A stretch of 39,877 nucleotides of DNA, taken from Lentisphaeria bacterium (GTDB lineage: Bacteria; Verrucomicrobiota; Lentisphaeria; Victivallales; Victivallaceae). This document shows, one piece after another, positions 24,756 to 32,960 of the stretch. A model generated the notes under the pieces. The model saw only the letters and a list, made by a program, of their open reading frames with translations, was not told the DNA's origin and did not search any database. The translations under genes and the position numbers were made by a program. Positions within the stretch are counted from its first letter, which is position 1, and the number at the start of each line of letters is the position of its first letter. The stretch covers positions 1 to 39,877 of the forward strand of contig JAFTIA010000046.1 of the NCBI GenBank assembly GCA_017457105.1, written 5' to 3'.

Positions 24756-25478
24756 ATGACACCTGCTGAACATACTGTTTTTTCCATCCGCAAACGCGCA
24801 CTTGCCAGTTCCCTTCCGGTGATGATGGGCTATGTTGCCATGGGATTTGCCGCCGGGGTTCTCCTCACCACAAGGGGAGAAACAGGGCACCCGGTCTTCT
24901 GGGGGATCCTCACATCCATGACCAGCATTTCAGGAACGCTGCAATTTCTGTTTCCCGGCTGGTTCCGCACAGGATTGCCCTTAACGGAAGTGGCACTCCT
25001 CACCTTCTGCATCAATTTCCGTTATGCCATGTACGGCTTTTCCCTGCTGGGAAAATTTCAGGATATTTCGTGGTGGAAACGCTGTTATCTTGTCTGGACC
25101 CTGACAGACGAAACCTATGCGCTGGAAGTCGCCTCCCCCTACCCCGCAGGTCCGGCAAATTCCACCTACTGCCTCACGCTTGCCATGCTGGATCATCTTT
25201 ACTGGATCATCGGTGTTGCGGCGGGAGCCTTTGCCGGAAGCCGACTGCCCTTCTCCGGGAAGGGGGTGGAGTTTGCCATGACGGCTCTCTTTCTGGTGAT
25301 CCTGACCGATCAGGTGCGGAACAGGGAAAACCGCAAACCGGCGATCGTTGGCGGCGGCACGGCACTTGCCGCCCTGCTGGTCTTCGGTCCGGAAAAAATG
25401 CTGATCCCCGCCATCATCCTGATTGTAACGATCTTTCTTTTTTTCCGTAAAAAGTGGGATCGGGAGGCTGCACAATGA
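24756..25478 (+). CDS. azlC: AzlC-family branched-chain amino acid exporter subunit
   Basis: 240-residue membrane protein with about six to eight helices and AzlC features (LPVMMGYVAMGFAAGVL near the start, INFRYAMYGFSL and LTDETYAL in the middle). AzlC is the large subunit of the AzlCD exporter of branched-chain amino acids and analogues. The ATG has only a weak ribosome binding site. It overlaps azlD as ATGA. A link to rex, 28 bp upstream, may be transcriptional only. Confidence 0.88.
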   Translation: MTPAEHTVFSIRKRALASSLPVMMGYVAMGFAAGVLLTTRGETGHPVFWGILTSMTSISGTLQFLFPGWFRTGLPLTEVALLTFCINFRYAMYGFSLLGKFQDISWWKRCYLVWTLTDETYALEVASPYPAGPANSTYCLTLAMLDHLYWIIGVAAGAFAGSRLPFSGKGVEFAMTALFLVILTDQVRNRENRKPAIVGGGTALAALLVFGPEKMLIPAIILIVTIFLFFRKKWDREAAQ

Positions 25479-25819
25479 CAAGTACGGCGTATCTTTTTGC
25501 CATTGTGCTGACGGCAGCGGCGGTAACGATCCTGCTCCGGAGCGTTCCCTTTCTCCTGTTCCGGGAGGGGAAACCTCTGCCGCCAGTCATCCATTATATC
25601 AGTAAAATGCTTTCTCCGGCAATCATTGCCCTGCTGACATTTTACTGCTTCGGCGGTCATCTGCAGGAACGGGTCCCGGCGGAACACGGGTTCGGCATTG
25701 CCGAATTGTCTGCCGCCATCGTGGTCGTAGGGTTGCAGTTGTGGAAGCGCAATCCACTGCTCTCCATTCTGGCGGGGACGGCAGTTTACATGATTTTCAT
25801 CCAGAAAATTTTTCCGTAA
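25475..25819 (+). CDS. azlD: AzlD-family branched-chain amino acid exporter subunit
   Basis: 114 residues with four hydrophobic segments and the LLRSVPFLLFR and ISKMLSPAIIALLTFYC motifs of AzlD, the small partner of AzlC. The start at 25475 overlaps the azlC stop (ATGA) and has GGGAGG upstream; an earlier in-frame start 21 bp back has no ribosome binding site. Confidence 0.88.
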   Translation: MTSTAYLFAIVLTAAAVTILLRSVPFLLFREGKPLPPVIHYISKMLSPAIIALLTFYCFGGHLQERVPAEHGFGIAELSAAIVVVGLQLWKRNPLLSILAGTAVYMIFIQKIFP

Positions 25820-25856
25820 AAAACACAATAAAAGTTGTTTTTTCAATTACCGGATG

Positions 25857-25888
25857 TACCTTAAAGAAAACAAGAAAAAGTTAAGGTA
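25857..25888 (+). promoter_or_regulatory. Hairpin covering the ribosome binding site of the kinase gene
   Basis: TACCTTAA (25857-25864) and TTAAGGTA (25881-25888) form a perfect 8-bp inverted repeat around a 16-nt A-rich loop. The right arm contains the AAGG that serves as ribosome binding site for the start at 25894, so folding would block translation. It may instead be a protein-binding operator. Confidence 0.5.
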
Positions 25889-25893
25889 TCACA

Positions 25894-26988
25894 ATGCAGC
25901 AGAACAACTGGAGATGGGAATTCCTGCGGGAATCGGACCGGGCCATTGCCGCCGGGGATCCGGAAGCCATGATATGGGATCATGACATGATCAAAAACAC
26001 CCCGTTCCGGGTGGTCTGCCGTAAAGACGGCAATTTTGTCAAACTTTATATCACGCCGCCGGGAACGGATCTTTTCAAACGGCTGAAAAACCGTTTTTAC
26101 CCAAAGGCCCGCAGTGAATTTGAAACCCTTTGCGAACTGCAGAAGCATTGCATCCCCGTAGTGGAACCCGTCGGCTGGGGACAGAATGGCTCTTATGGCT
26201 CCTGCCTGATCACCCGGGAGATCCCGAACAGCATATCCGCCAATGATTTTTTCCACATGGCGGTCGGGGAAGAAAACAAAGAGTGTCCGGAATTTTTCAC
26301 CAAATGGAGTTCTTTTGTCCGGGATTTTCTGCGTTCCGGCTTTGACCACCCGGATTTTCATAACGGCAATATTCTTTACCGGGAGGAAAACAACACGTTT
26401 GCCCTGGTGGATGTGTACGGCATCCGGCAGAAACACCGGCCGGATGTTCAGAAAATGGCAAAAATCGTCCGGGAATTTGCCGCATATCTCCCGAAATCCC
26501 GGCTTTTGGCTCTGCTGGAGGGTATCGGCATCGTCAAGCCGGAAAAGTTCTACCGGGAAATGCTCCGGTATGGCGCAAAACAGATCCGGAAGGAATTTCC
26601 ACGGCGGCTGGCACAATTCCGGAATCATTACGAAAAATTTGTAAAAGTCCAGGGTAAAATGGTCCGGACTCTGAACGGGGCCCGAAAGCCCATTCCGCTG
26701 GAAAATACCATCAAAACAGAAGGCACGCCACAGGTGGCGCAAAAGTTGAGGGAAATGGATTTTTTCCTGAATCTCTGCAATATACCCCGCCTCCGGATCG
26801 CCGCTTTTGAGCCTCCGGGCACCCTGTATGTGGAAAAAGTCTCTGACAGGATTCCCGCGGGAGCGGAAGAAGATCTGGCAGAGCGGCTGACGCTGTGCGG
26901 AGAAGATCCCAAAGATTACTTTTTTACGGCAGACCGGTTCGGCCGGGCCGTTGTTGTCCCGAATATTTTCAAGAGTGAGGAATTTTGA
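25894..26988 (+). CDS. Lipopolysaccharide-kinase-like protein (InaA/WaaP superfamily)
   Basis: 364 residues. The first ~200 carry a small-kinase fold: a catalytic-loop motif HPDFHNGN at 152-159 and a DVYG metal-binding motif starting at D173, as in the Kdo/WaaP/InaA and aminoglycoside phosphotransferase groups. A Lys- and Arg-rich segment (TDLFKRLKNRFYPKARSEFE, 58-77) precedes them. The second half (about 180-364) has no recognised domain. Members phosphorylate lipopolysaccharide core sugars; that role here is inference. It overlaps nudC by one base (TGATG). Its translation start is inside a hairpin. Confidence 0.75.
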   Translation: MQQNNWRWEFLRESDRAIAAGDPEAMIWDHDMIKNTPFRVVCRKDGNFVKLYITPPGTDLFKRLKNRFYPKARSEFETLCELQKHCIPVVEPVGWGQNGSYGSCLITREIPNSISANDFFHMAVGEENKECPEFFTKWSSFVRDFLRSGFDHPDFHNGNILYREENNTFALVDVYGIRQKHRPDVQKMAKIVREFAAYLPKSRLLALLEGIGIVKPEKFYREMLRYGAKQIRKEFPRRLAQFRNHYEKFVKVQGKMVRTLNGARKPIPLENTIKTEGTPQVAQKLREMDFFLNLCNIPRLRIAAFEPPGTLYVEKVSDRIPAGAEEDLAERLTLCGEDPKDYFFTADRFGRAVVVPNIFKSEEF

Positions 26989-27785
26989 TGCATCACTTTC
27001 TCCCCTGCCCGCCCGTTCCCGCAGAACAGGGTGGTGCTGTCGTTGTTCTGTTGACTCCGAACGCCGTTGCCCAGACACAGGAAGGCACATTGCCATTTCT
27101 GCCGGAACTGCCTGAACATGCTGAATTTTACCAGATCAGTCACCTGAATGGCACTCGCTGCTGTGCCGCCTATTTTCCGGAAGATGCGGATCTTCCGGAA
27201 GGTATCCATTGGCAGGACAGCCGTTCTGCCCTGCTGAACTTTTCTCCTGCGGAGCGCATTGCAGCAGGACGGGCCAAAACACTGCTTTTCTGGCAGAAAC
27301 GCCGCAAATTCTGCGGAGTATGCGGGAGTGAACTTGTCCCCCAGAGTGATGAGTGCGCCAGACGATGCAGTGAGTGCGGGGCTCAATTTTTCCCGGTTCT
27401 TGCCCCGGCAATGATCGTGGCGGTCCACCGTGGAGATGAACTGCTTCTGGCGACCAATGCCCGGTTCAAACCGGGGATGTACAGTATTCTTGCCGGTTTT
27501 GTGGAAGCAGGGGAAAGTGTGGAGGAAGCCATTGCCCGGGAAGTCCGGGAAGAAGTGGGTATTGAAGTCACCAATATCCGCTATTTCGGCAGCCAGAGCT
27601 GGCCCTACCCCAACTCCCTCATGCTGGGTTTTGAGGCAGACTATGCCTCCGGGGAATTGAAGCCGGACGGGACGGAGATCCTGGATGCCCGCTGGTGCAA
27701 AGCCGATCATCTCCCGCAAACCCCCGGACCGGGCAGCATTGCCCACGAATTGATCGCCGCATTCTGCCGCAAGCACGGCTGTTGA
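26988..27785 (+). CDS. nudC: NADH pyrophosphatase NudC
   Basis: 265 residues. NudC cleaves NADH and removes NAD caps from RNA. Hallmarks: a zinc ribbon with C109, C112, C127 and C130; the Nudix box starting at GFVEAGE (170-192, ending REEVGIE); and the NudC-specific SQSWPYPNS at 202-210. The ATG at 26988 overlaps the preceding stop as TGATG and has GAGGA upstream; a TTG directly before it is a weaker start. The htpG promoter -35 box overlaps its stop codon. Confidence 0.93.
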   Translation: MHHFLPCPPVPAEQGGAVVVLLTPNAVAQTQEGTLPFLPELPEHAEFYQISHLNGTRCCAAYFPEDADLPEGIHWQDSRSALLNFSPAERIAAGRAKTLLFWQKRRKFCGVCGSELVPQSDECARRCSECGAQFFPVLAPAMIVAVHRGDELLLATNARFKPGMYSILAGFVEAGESVEEAIAREVREEVGIEVTNIRYFGSQSWPYPNSLMLGFEADYASGELKPDGTEILDARWCKADHLPQTPGPGSIAHELIAAFCRKHGC

Positions 27786-27809
27786 AAAATCCGGAAACGG
27801 CACTATATT
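27782..27809 (+). promoter_or_regulatory. htpG promoter
   Basis: TTGAAA (27782-27787, overlapping the nudC stop), 16-bp spacer, TATATT (27804-27809). It drives htpG and probably the fumarase genes behind it. No CIRCE element is seen. Confidence 0.62.
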
Positions 27810-27833
27810 ATACATTGTAAAAGGTAATCCAGT

Positions 27834-27848
27834 CCCGGCTGTGCCGGG
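27834..27848 (+). promoter_or_regulatory. Small GC hairpin in the htpG leader
   Basis: CCCGGC (27834-27839) and GCCGGG (27843-27848) with a 3-nt loop, 13 bp before the AAGGAG of htpG. No T run follows, so it is not a terminator. It could stabilise the leader. Confidence 0.4.
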
Positions 27849-27872
27849 CATTTCATTTGTAAGGAGAAGAAA

Positions 27873-29756
27873 ATGGGCAAAGTCCAAACATTCAAAACAG
27901 AAGTTTCCCAACTTCTGGATCTGATGATCAACTCGCTGTATTCCAATAAAGATATCTTTCTGCGGGAACTGGTTGCCAATGCCGCTGATGCCATTGACAA
28001 GGCCCGTTTTGAAAGCCTGACCAAGCCGGAACTTGCCCGGGATTGGCAGATCCGTCTGGCGGTGGATAAAGAAAACAAAACCCTCACCATTTCCGACAAC
28101 GGGATCGGCATGACCGAAAGCGAAGTCATCGAAAATATCGGCACCATCGCCCGTTCCGGCACCAAAGCTTTTATGCAGGAAATGGCTGCCCGGCAGGACC
28201 AGTCCACCGCCGCCCCCGATTTGATCGGTCAGTTCGGCGTAGGGTTCTACTCCGCCTTTATGGTAGCGGAGGAAGTTACCCTCATCACCAAAAAATCCGG
28301 CAGTGACGCTCCGGCAGTCCGCTGGATCAGCAAAGGCGAAGGCTCTTTTGAAACCGATACCGATCCCCGGACGGAACCCGGTACGGAAATCATCCTGAAA
28401 CTGCGGCCCACCTGCGAAAATTACCTTGAAGAATGGAAATTGAGCGACATTGTCCACCGTTACAGTGACTTTATCGCCTATCCCATCATTTTCCCGCATG
28501 TCAAAGTCAACGAAGACAAGACGGAAACCATCGAAGACCGTACCCTCAATTCCCAGAAAGCCATCTGGCTCCGGAAGCCCTCGGAGATCACCGAAGAGGA
28601 ACACAAGAGTTTCTTTTCCCACCTCTCCAACTGGGGCGGATCGGAATATCTGCAAGTCATCCCCATTGCGGCGGAGGGCGTGCAGGAATTTCGAGCATTG
28701 ATCTACATTCCGGAACAGGCACCCTTCAAATTCCTCATGCCGGATCTGCAAAAAAAAGGGTTGCAGCTGTATGTTCACCGGGTCTTCATTACCGATGAAT
28801 GTAAAGAATTGATCCCGGATTATCTGCGTTTTGTGCGTGGCGTGGTGGATTCCAGCGACCTTCCGCTGAATGTTTCCCGTGAGATCCTGCAGGAAAATCC
28901 GTTGCTGCTGAAGATCCAGAAGGCAGTCACCACAAAAGTTCTTTCGGAACTGCAGAAAATGCTGGACAACGATCCGGAAAAATACCGCAAATTCTTCCGG
29001 GAATTCGGCAAGATCCTCAAAGAAGGTATCCATACGGATATGCAGAACGGGGAAAAACTCAAAAAGCTGGCTCTCTTTGAAACCATGAACAGCAAGCCCG
29101 GAGAGTTGATCACCCTGACGGATTACGTCAAAACCATGCCGGAAAACCAGAAAGAGATCTACTATATCACCGGCGAAAGCCGTGCGGCAGTGGAAAGTTC
29201 GCCCGCACTGGAATATTACCGTGCCAAAGGGTTTGATGTTCTTTTTATGACCGATCCCATCGACGAATGGATCATGCAGTCCATGTATCAGTTTGACAAA
29301 AAGAATTTCAAGTCCATTATCCGCGGCGAATTTGAAGCGGATGAAGAAGAGAAGAAAACGCTGGACGAAGCCGCAAAGAAATATACCAAACTGGTGGATT
29401 TCCTCAAGAAATCTCTGGACGGCGATGTCAGCGAAGTGCGTTTCTCCGGCCGGTTGACGGACAGTCCATGCTGCCTTGTTATTGAAGGCAACGCTTTGAG
29501 CCCCCACATGGAACGGCTCTTCAAGGCCATGAATCAGGAAATCCCCCGCACCAAGCGGATTCTGGAACTGAACCCGGCCCACCCGCTGACGGAAGCCTTG
29601 AACGCCCGCTGTGAAGCAGGAGAAGAAGGCCTGGATCGCTTTGCCCGGGTATTGTATGATCAGGCACTCCTGACAGAGGGCAGTCCCATTCCGGATCCGG
29701 CGGCATTTGCCAAAAACATCACCGAACTTTTGCTCGGCCATTTGAAAAAGGATTGA
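27873..29756 (+). CDS. htpG: Chaperone HtpG (Hsp90)
   Basis: 627 residues, the normal bacterial Hsp90 length. GHKL ATPase motifs: RELVANAADAIDK near 29-41, DNGIGM, GTIARSGTKAF and GQFGVGFYSAFMV. The middle-domain catalytic-loop motif PLNVSREILQ is present near 331. There is no organelle or secretion signal. AAGGAG lies seven bases before the ATG. The fumarase alpha gene starts 4 bp after its stop, so the two are probably co-transcribed. Confidence 0.96.
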   Translation: MGKVQTFKTEVSQLLDLMINSLYSNKDIFLRELVANAADAIDKARFESLTKPELARDWQIRLAVDKENKTLTISDNGIGMTESEVIENIGTIARSGTKAFMQEMAARQDQSTAAPDLIGQFGVGFYSAFMVAEEVTLITKKSGSDAPAVRWISKGEGSFETDTDPRTEPGTEIILKLRPTCENYLEEWKLSDIVHRYSDFIAYPIIFPHVKVNEDKTETIEDRTLNSQKAIWLRKPSEITEEEHKSFFSHLSNWGGSEYLQVIPIAAEGVQEFRALIYIPEQAPFKFLMPDLQKKGLQLYVHRVFITDECKELIPDYLRFVRGVVDSSDLPLNVSREILQENPLLLKIQKAVTTKVLSELQKMLDNDPEKYRKFFREFGKILKEGIHTDMQNGEKLKKLALFETMNSKPGELITLTDYVKTMPENQKEIYYITGESRAAVESSPALEYYRAKGFDVLFMTDPIDEWIMQSMYQFDKKNFKSIIRGEFEADEEEKKTLDEAAKKYTKLVDFLKKSLDGDVSEVRFSGRLTDSPCCLVIEGNALSPHMERLFKAMNQEIPRTKRILELNPAHPLTEALNARCEAGEEGLDRFARVLYDQALLTEGSPIPDPAAFAKNITELLLGHLKKD

Positions 29757-29760
29757 AATC

Positions 29761-30648
29761 ATGACAGCGATCAAAATCGATACCCGCACCCCGGCGGAAC
29801 GGCTGCGACTCATTCCCTTTGATGAAATCGTGGAAAAGACTGCCGCCTGCTGCTTTGAAGCGGCGTGCCAGCTGCCAGCCGATGTTTTGCAGGCGATCCG
29901 CAGTGCTGCAGAAAAAGAAACCTCCCCGCTGGGCAAAGGCTTTCTGGAGCAATATATTGAAAATGCAAAAATCGCCTCCACCCACCCCATGCCCATTTGT
30001 CAGGATACCGGGTTTGCGGTGTTCTTTGTGGAAATGGGGGAAATGGTGAAGGTGGATGGCGGCTCCATTTATGAAGCCATCACTGCCGGCGTTGCCAAAG
30101 GTTACAAAGAGGGATTTCTGCGGAAATCCATTGTCCGTGACCCGCTTTTCGGCCGCCCGAATACAGGGGACAATACGCCGCCCATCATCCACCTGACTCT
30201 GGTGCCGGGGGATAAACTGAATGTCATCCTCGCCCCCAAGGGCGGCGGTTCGGAAAATATGAGTGCCCTTAAAATGCTGAAACCTTCCGACGGCCGTGAC
30301 GGCGTGGTGAAATTCGTTACAGAAACAGTGATTTCTGCAGGCGGCAACCCCTGCCCGCCCACTGTGGTCGGCGTAGGGATCGGGGGAACCTTTGAAAAAG
30401 CGGCGTTCCTCGCCAAAAAAGCTCTGCTCCGCAAACTGGGCGAACCCAATCCCCAGAAAGAGTATGCGGAACTGGAACAGGAAATTCTGGCAAAAATCAA
30501 TGCTTCCGGCGTGGGCCCGCAAGGTCTGGGCGGGGACATCACCAGTTTTGCTGTCCATATTGAACAATTCCCCTGCCACATCGCCTCTCTGCCTGTGACG
30601 GTCAACCTGAACTGCCATGCGGCAAGACATGCGGGGTTTGAATTATGA
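29761..30648 (+). CDS. Class I fumarate hydratase alpha subunit (TtdA-like)
   Basis: 295 residues. It is the iron-sulfur half of a two-subunit class I fumarase/L-tartrate dehydratase. The three cluster-ligand cysteines are visible: C80 in PICQDTG, C198 in NPCPPT and C285 in NLNCHAARHAG. The enzyme interconverts fumarate and malate; tartrate dehydratase cannot be excluded by sequence alone, but company with aconitase favours fumarase. AAGGA lies before the ATG, which starts right after htpG. It overlaps the beta subunit as ATGA. Confidence 0.93.
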   Translation: MTAIKIDTRTPAERLRLIPFDEIVEKTAACCFEAACQLPADVLQAIRSAAEKETSPLGKGFLEQYIENAKIASTHPMPICQDTGFAVFFVEMGEMVKVDGGSIYEAITAGVAKGYKEGFLRKSIVRDPLFGRPNTGDNTPPIIHLTLVPGDKLNVILAPKGGGSENMSALKMLKPSDGRDGVVKFVTETVISAGGNPCPPTVVGVGIGGTFEKAAFLAKKALLRKLGEPNPQKEYAELEQEILAKINASGVGPQGLGGDITSFAVHIEQFPCHIASLPVTVNLNCHAARHAGFEL

Positions 30649-31172
30649 AAAAACTGACCACTCCTCTGGATGAAAAAACTGTCCGTTCCCTGAAAGCCGG
30701 AGATCAAATCCTGCTTTCCGGGGTGATCTGGACCGGGCGGGATCAGGCACACAAGCGTCTGGTGGCTCTGCTGGATGAAGGCAAAGACCTGCCTGTGGAT
30801 CTGCAGGATCAGGCGATCTATTTTGTAGGTCCCTGCCCTGCCCGTCCCGGAGAACCCATCGGCAGTGCCGGCCCCACTACCAGCGGACGCATGGATGCCT
30901 ATTCCCCCCGGCTGATCAAAGACTGCAAACTCCGGGGAATGATCGGCAAAGGCGGCCGCTCCGATGCGGTCGTAGATGCCATGAAGCAGTATGGTGCCGT
31001 CTATTTTGCCGCCGCCGGAGGCGCAGGGGCGTTGATCGCCCAATCTATCAAAAAAGCGGAAGTCATCGCCTTCCCTGACCTCGGTCCGGAAGCGATCCAC
31101 CGGCTGGAAGTGGAAGATCTGCCGCTGGTAGTCGCTATTGACAGCGACGGCAACGATCTGTATAAAAGATGA
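30645..31172 (+). CDS. Class I fumarate hydratase beta subunit
   Basis: 175 residues corresponding to the C-terminal half of single-chain class I fumarases. Family motifs: SGVIWTGRDQAHKRL near 25-39, GPTTSGRMDAYSPRL, MIGKGG and FAAAGGAGALIA. It pairs with the alpha subunit encoded just before; the genes overlap by 4 bp, as does its stop with the next start, which suits equal translation. Confidence 0.93.
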   Translation: MKKLTTPLDEKTVRSLKAGDQILLSGVIWTGRDQAHKRLVALLDEGKDLPVDLQDQAIYFVGPCPARPGEPIGSAGPTTSGRMDAYSPRLIKDCKLRGMIGKGGRSDAVVDAMKQYGAVYFAAAGGAGALIAQSIKKAEVIAFPDLGPEAIHRLEVEDLPLVVAIDSDGNDLYKR

Positions 31173-32863
31173 CTTCCAAACGGATGTGCTGGCTGCTTGC
31201 CGGAGTTTGTTTTCTAACCTTTGCGGCAAGTATCAATTACCCGTTTTTAGGCTGTCAGGACGATTGGGCGTATGTTACAGCCAACCGCCATCTGCAAGCG
31301 GGTTGGAGTCATATTGTCCAATTGGCAACCACGCCGATACTGGGATTATCCACGCCCCTTCCGCAAATCAGTTATCTGGTGGATCATTCCATTGCCGGAA
31401 TGGAGCCGTGGATATACCATCTCATCAACATTCTGTGGCACTGCGGAATGGTTTTGCTGGTATTCCGGTTGTTCCGGGAGTTGGGGATCCGGCGGAATGC
31501 GGCTTTTTTTGCAGCACTCATCTTTGCCATCCATCCACAGCGGGTGGAATCGGTGGTGTGGATCTCTGAACGCAAAGATGTGATGTGCGGCTTCTTCTTT
31601 ATATTGAGCTGCGTCTGTTACATGGCGTACCGCCGCCCCCGTCGCCCGGCATCTGCGGTCTATCAATGGGGTTCCATTGCCGCCATGGCGGCGGCACTGG
31701 CCAGCAAACCATCTGCGGCAGCACTGCCCTTTGTGCTGCTTGCACTGGATTTTCACCGTACTGAAAAATTCCACTGGAAACCGCTTATCGGCCATTTTAC
31801 AGTACTGGCGGGGTATCTGCTTCTTTCGCAAACGCTTTTGTCCGGAACGGGGAAAAACATTTCTAATATGGGCCTCCGGCCGGTTCTGGGACTGCGGAAC
31901 TATTGCACTTATTTTCTGAAAACATTTTATCCGTCAGAAGTGTGTCCGCTTTATCCCTATATCAACCTTTCCCCGGCGGACTTTATATTGATCGGGCTAT
32001 GTATTGCGGCGCTGATATGGTTCATCGCACGATTCAGGAAGAAAGCGGTATATGATGTCCTGCCGATGCTTTTTTGTGCAGGGATCGTACTGGCACCGGT
32101 TTGCGGGATCATCATTTTCAGCAGTGCGGATTTTGCAGATCGTTACAGTTATATCCCGTCGGTGTTTTTTCTGGCGGCGGCGGCCTTGATCCTGCCGCCG
32201 GTCCCGGAAAAGTTTCGAAAATGGACATTCTGCATCCCCGTCCTGCTGCTGATCCGCACATGGCTTTATCTGCCGGTCTGGAATGGCGATGGACCTCTTC
32301 TTCAGGCCGCCTGTTCTGTACCGGATTACAATTACCGGGGAGCGATCATTTATGCAGAAGTGCTGACAAAACAGGGCAAAGCGCAGGAAGGACTTGAAAT
32401 CCTGAAACACTGCGGCCGCAGCGATCCCCGTACAGCACGGGAAAAGATTTTGCTGGATATTGCGGATCATTTGTTTGCGTTGATGACCCGCTATCAGGCA
32501 GGGGAGGATCCGGCAAAACTCTTCCCGGAATTTACCAAAATACTGGCTCCGGATAAAAACAGAGATTTGCTCCAGAGAGTCGCCTATTTGTCTTTGCTCA
32601 CCATTCTGCCCGCCCATGCCGATTGCGCGCTGGCAGCAGGAAAACCGATTGCAGCAGCAGATATTTATGCAACACTGGCAAGATCCTATCCGGACGAACC
32701 GTTTACGGAAGCGTTCTACATGGGGGTTTCCCTGATGCTCCGCCGGAATGCAGCGGAGGCAGTGAAATATTTTGAGCGCGCACTGGCGGAAAGCCCCGAT
32801 GATGAACCAACGAAACGCAATCTGGAAAACGCCCGCCGTCTTGCCGCAGGAAAACAACGCTGA
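31169..32863 (+). CDS. TMTC-like GT-C glycosyltransferase with TPR tail
   Basis: 564 residues. An N-terminal membrane part of about ten helices (about 1-375) carries the family signature HPQRVESVVWISERKDV (122-138) and an early Asp pair (31-32) where GT-C enzymes place a catalytic acid. The C-terminal ~180 residues are helical and include a TPR-like unit (VKYFERALAESPDD). This matches bacterial relatives of TMTC O-mannosyltransferases, which use lipid-linked sugars at the periplasmic face. It overlaps the fumarase beta gene by 4 bp, an odd pairing with no evident metabolic reason. Confidence 0.82.
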   Translation: MTSKRMCWLLAGVCFLTFAASINYPFLGCQDDWAYVTANRHLQAGWSHIVQLATTPILGLSTPLPQISYLVDHSIAGMEPWIYHLINILWHCGMVLLVFRLFRELGIRRNAAFFAALIFAIHPQRVESVVWISERKDVMCGFFFILSCVCYMAYRRPRRPASAVYQWGSIAAMAAALASKPSAAALPFVLLALDFHRTEKFHWKPLIGHFTVLAGYLLLSQTLLSGTGKNISNMGLRPVLGLRNYCTYFLKTFYPSEVCPLYPYINLSPADFILIGLCIAALIWFIARFRKKAVYDVLPMLFCAGIVLAPVCGIIIFSSADFADRYSYIPSVFFLAAAALILPPVPEKFRKWTFCIPVLLLIRTWLYLPVWNGDGPLLQAACSVPDYNYRGAIIYAEVLTKQGKAQEGLEILKHCGRSDPRTAREKILLDIADHLFALMTRYQAGEDPAKLFPEFTKILAPDKNRDLLQRVAYLSLLTILPAHADCALAAGKPIAAADIYATLARSYPDEPFTEAFYMGVSLMLRRNAAEAVKYFERALAESPDDEPTKRNLENARRLAAGKQR

Positions 32864-32893
32864 AAAAATTTCACCGGAACACTCATCTGACAC

Positions 32894-32921
32894 TTGCCGT
32901 ATCGGGAAACAGTGTTATATT
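32894..32921 (+). promoter_or_regulatory. Likely aconitase promoter
   Basis: TTGCCG (32894-32899), 16-bp spacer, TATATT (32916-32921), 39 bp upstream of the start codon. The -35 is weak; the -10 is the same TATATT seen at other promoters of the window. Confidence 0.5.
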
Positions 32922-32960
32922 ATGTGCCGGTATTCACCTCAAAAGGAGTATTGATAAAAA

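Noticed and set aside
27834-27848. Terminator between nudC and htpG
   Set aside because: The hairpin is not followed by a T run and lies between the htpG promoter and its start codon.
26916-29996. 1026-codon open frame antisense to nudC and htpG
   Set aside because: It spans several well-identified genes on the other strand and shows no domain or start signal. Length alone comes from the codon bias of the plus-strand genes.
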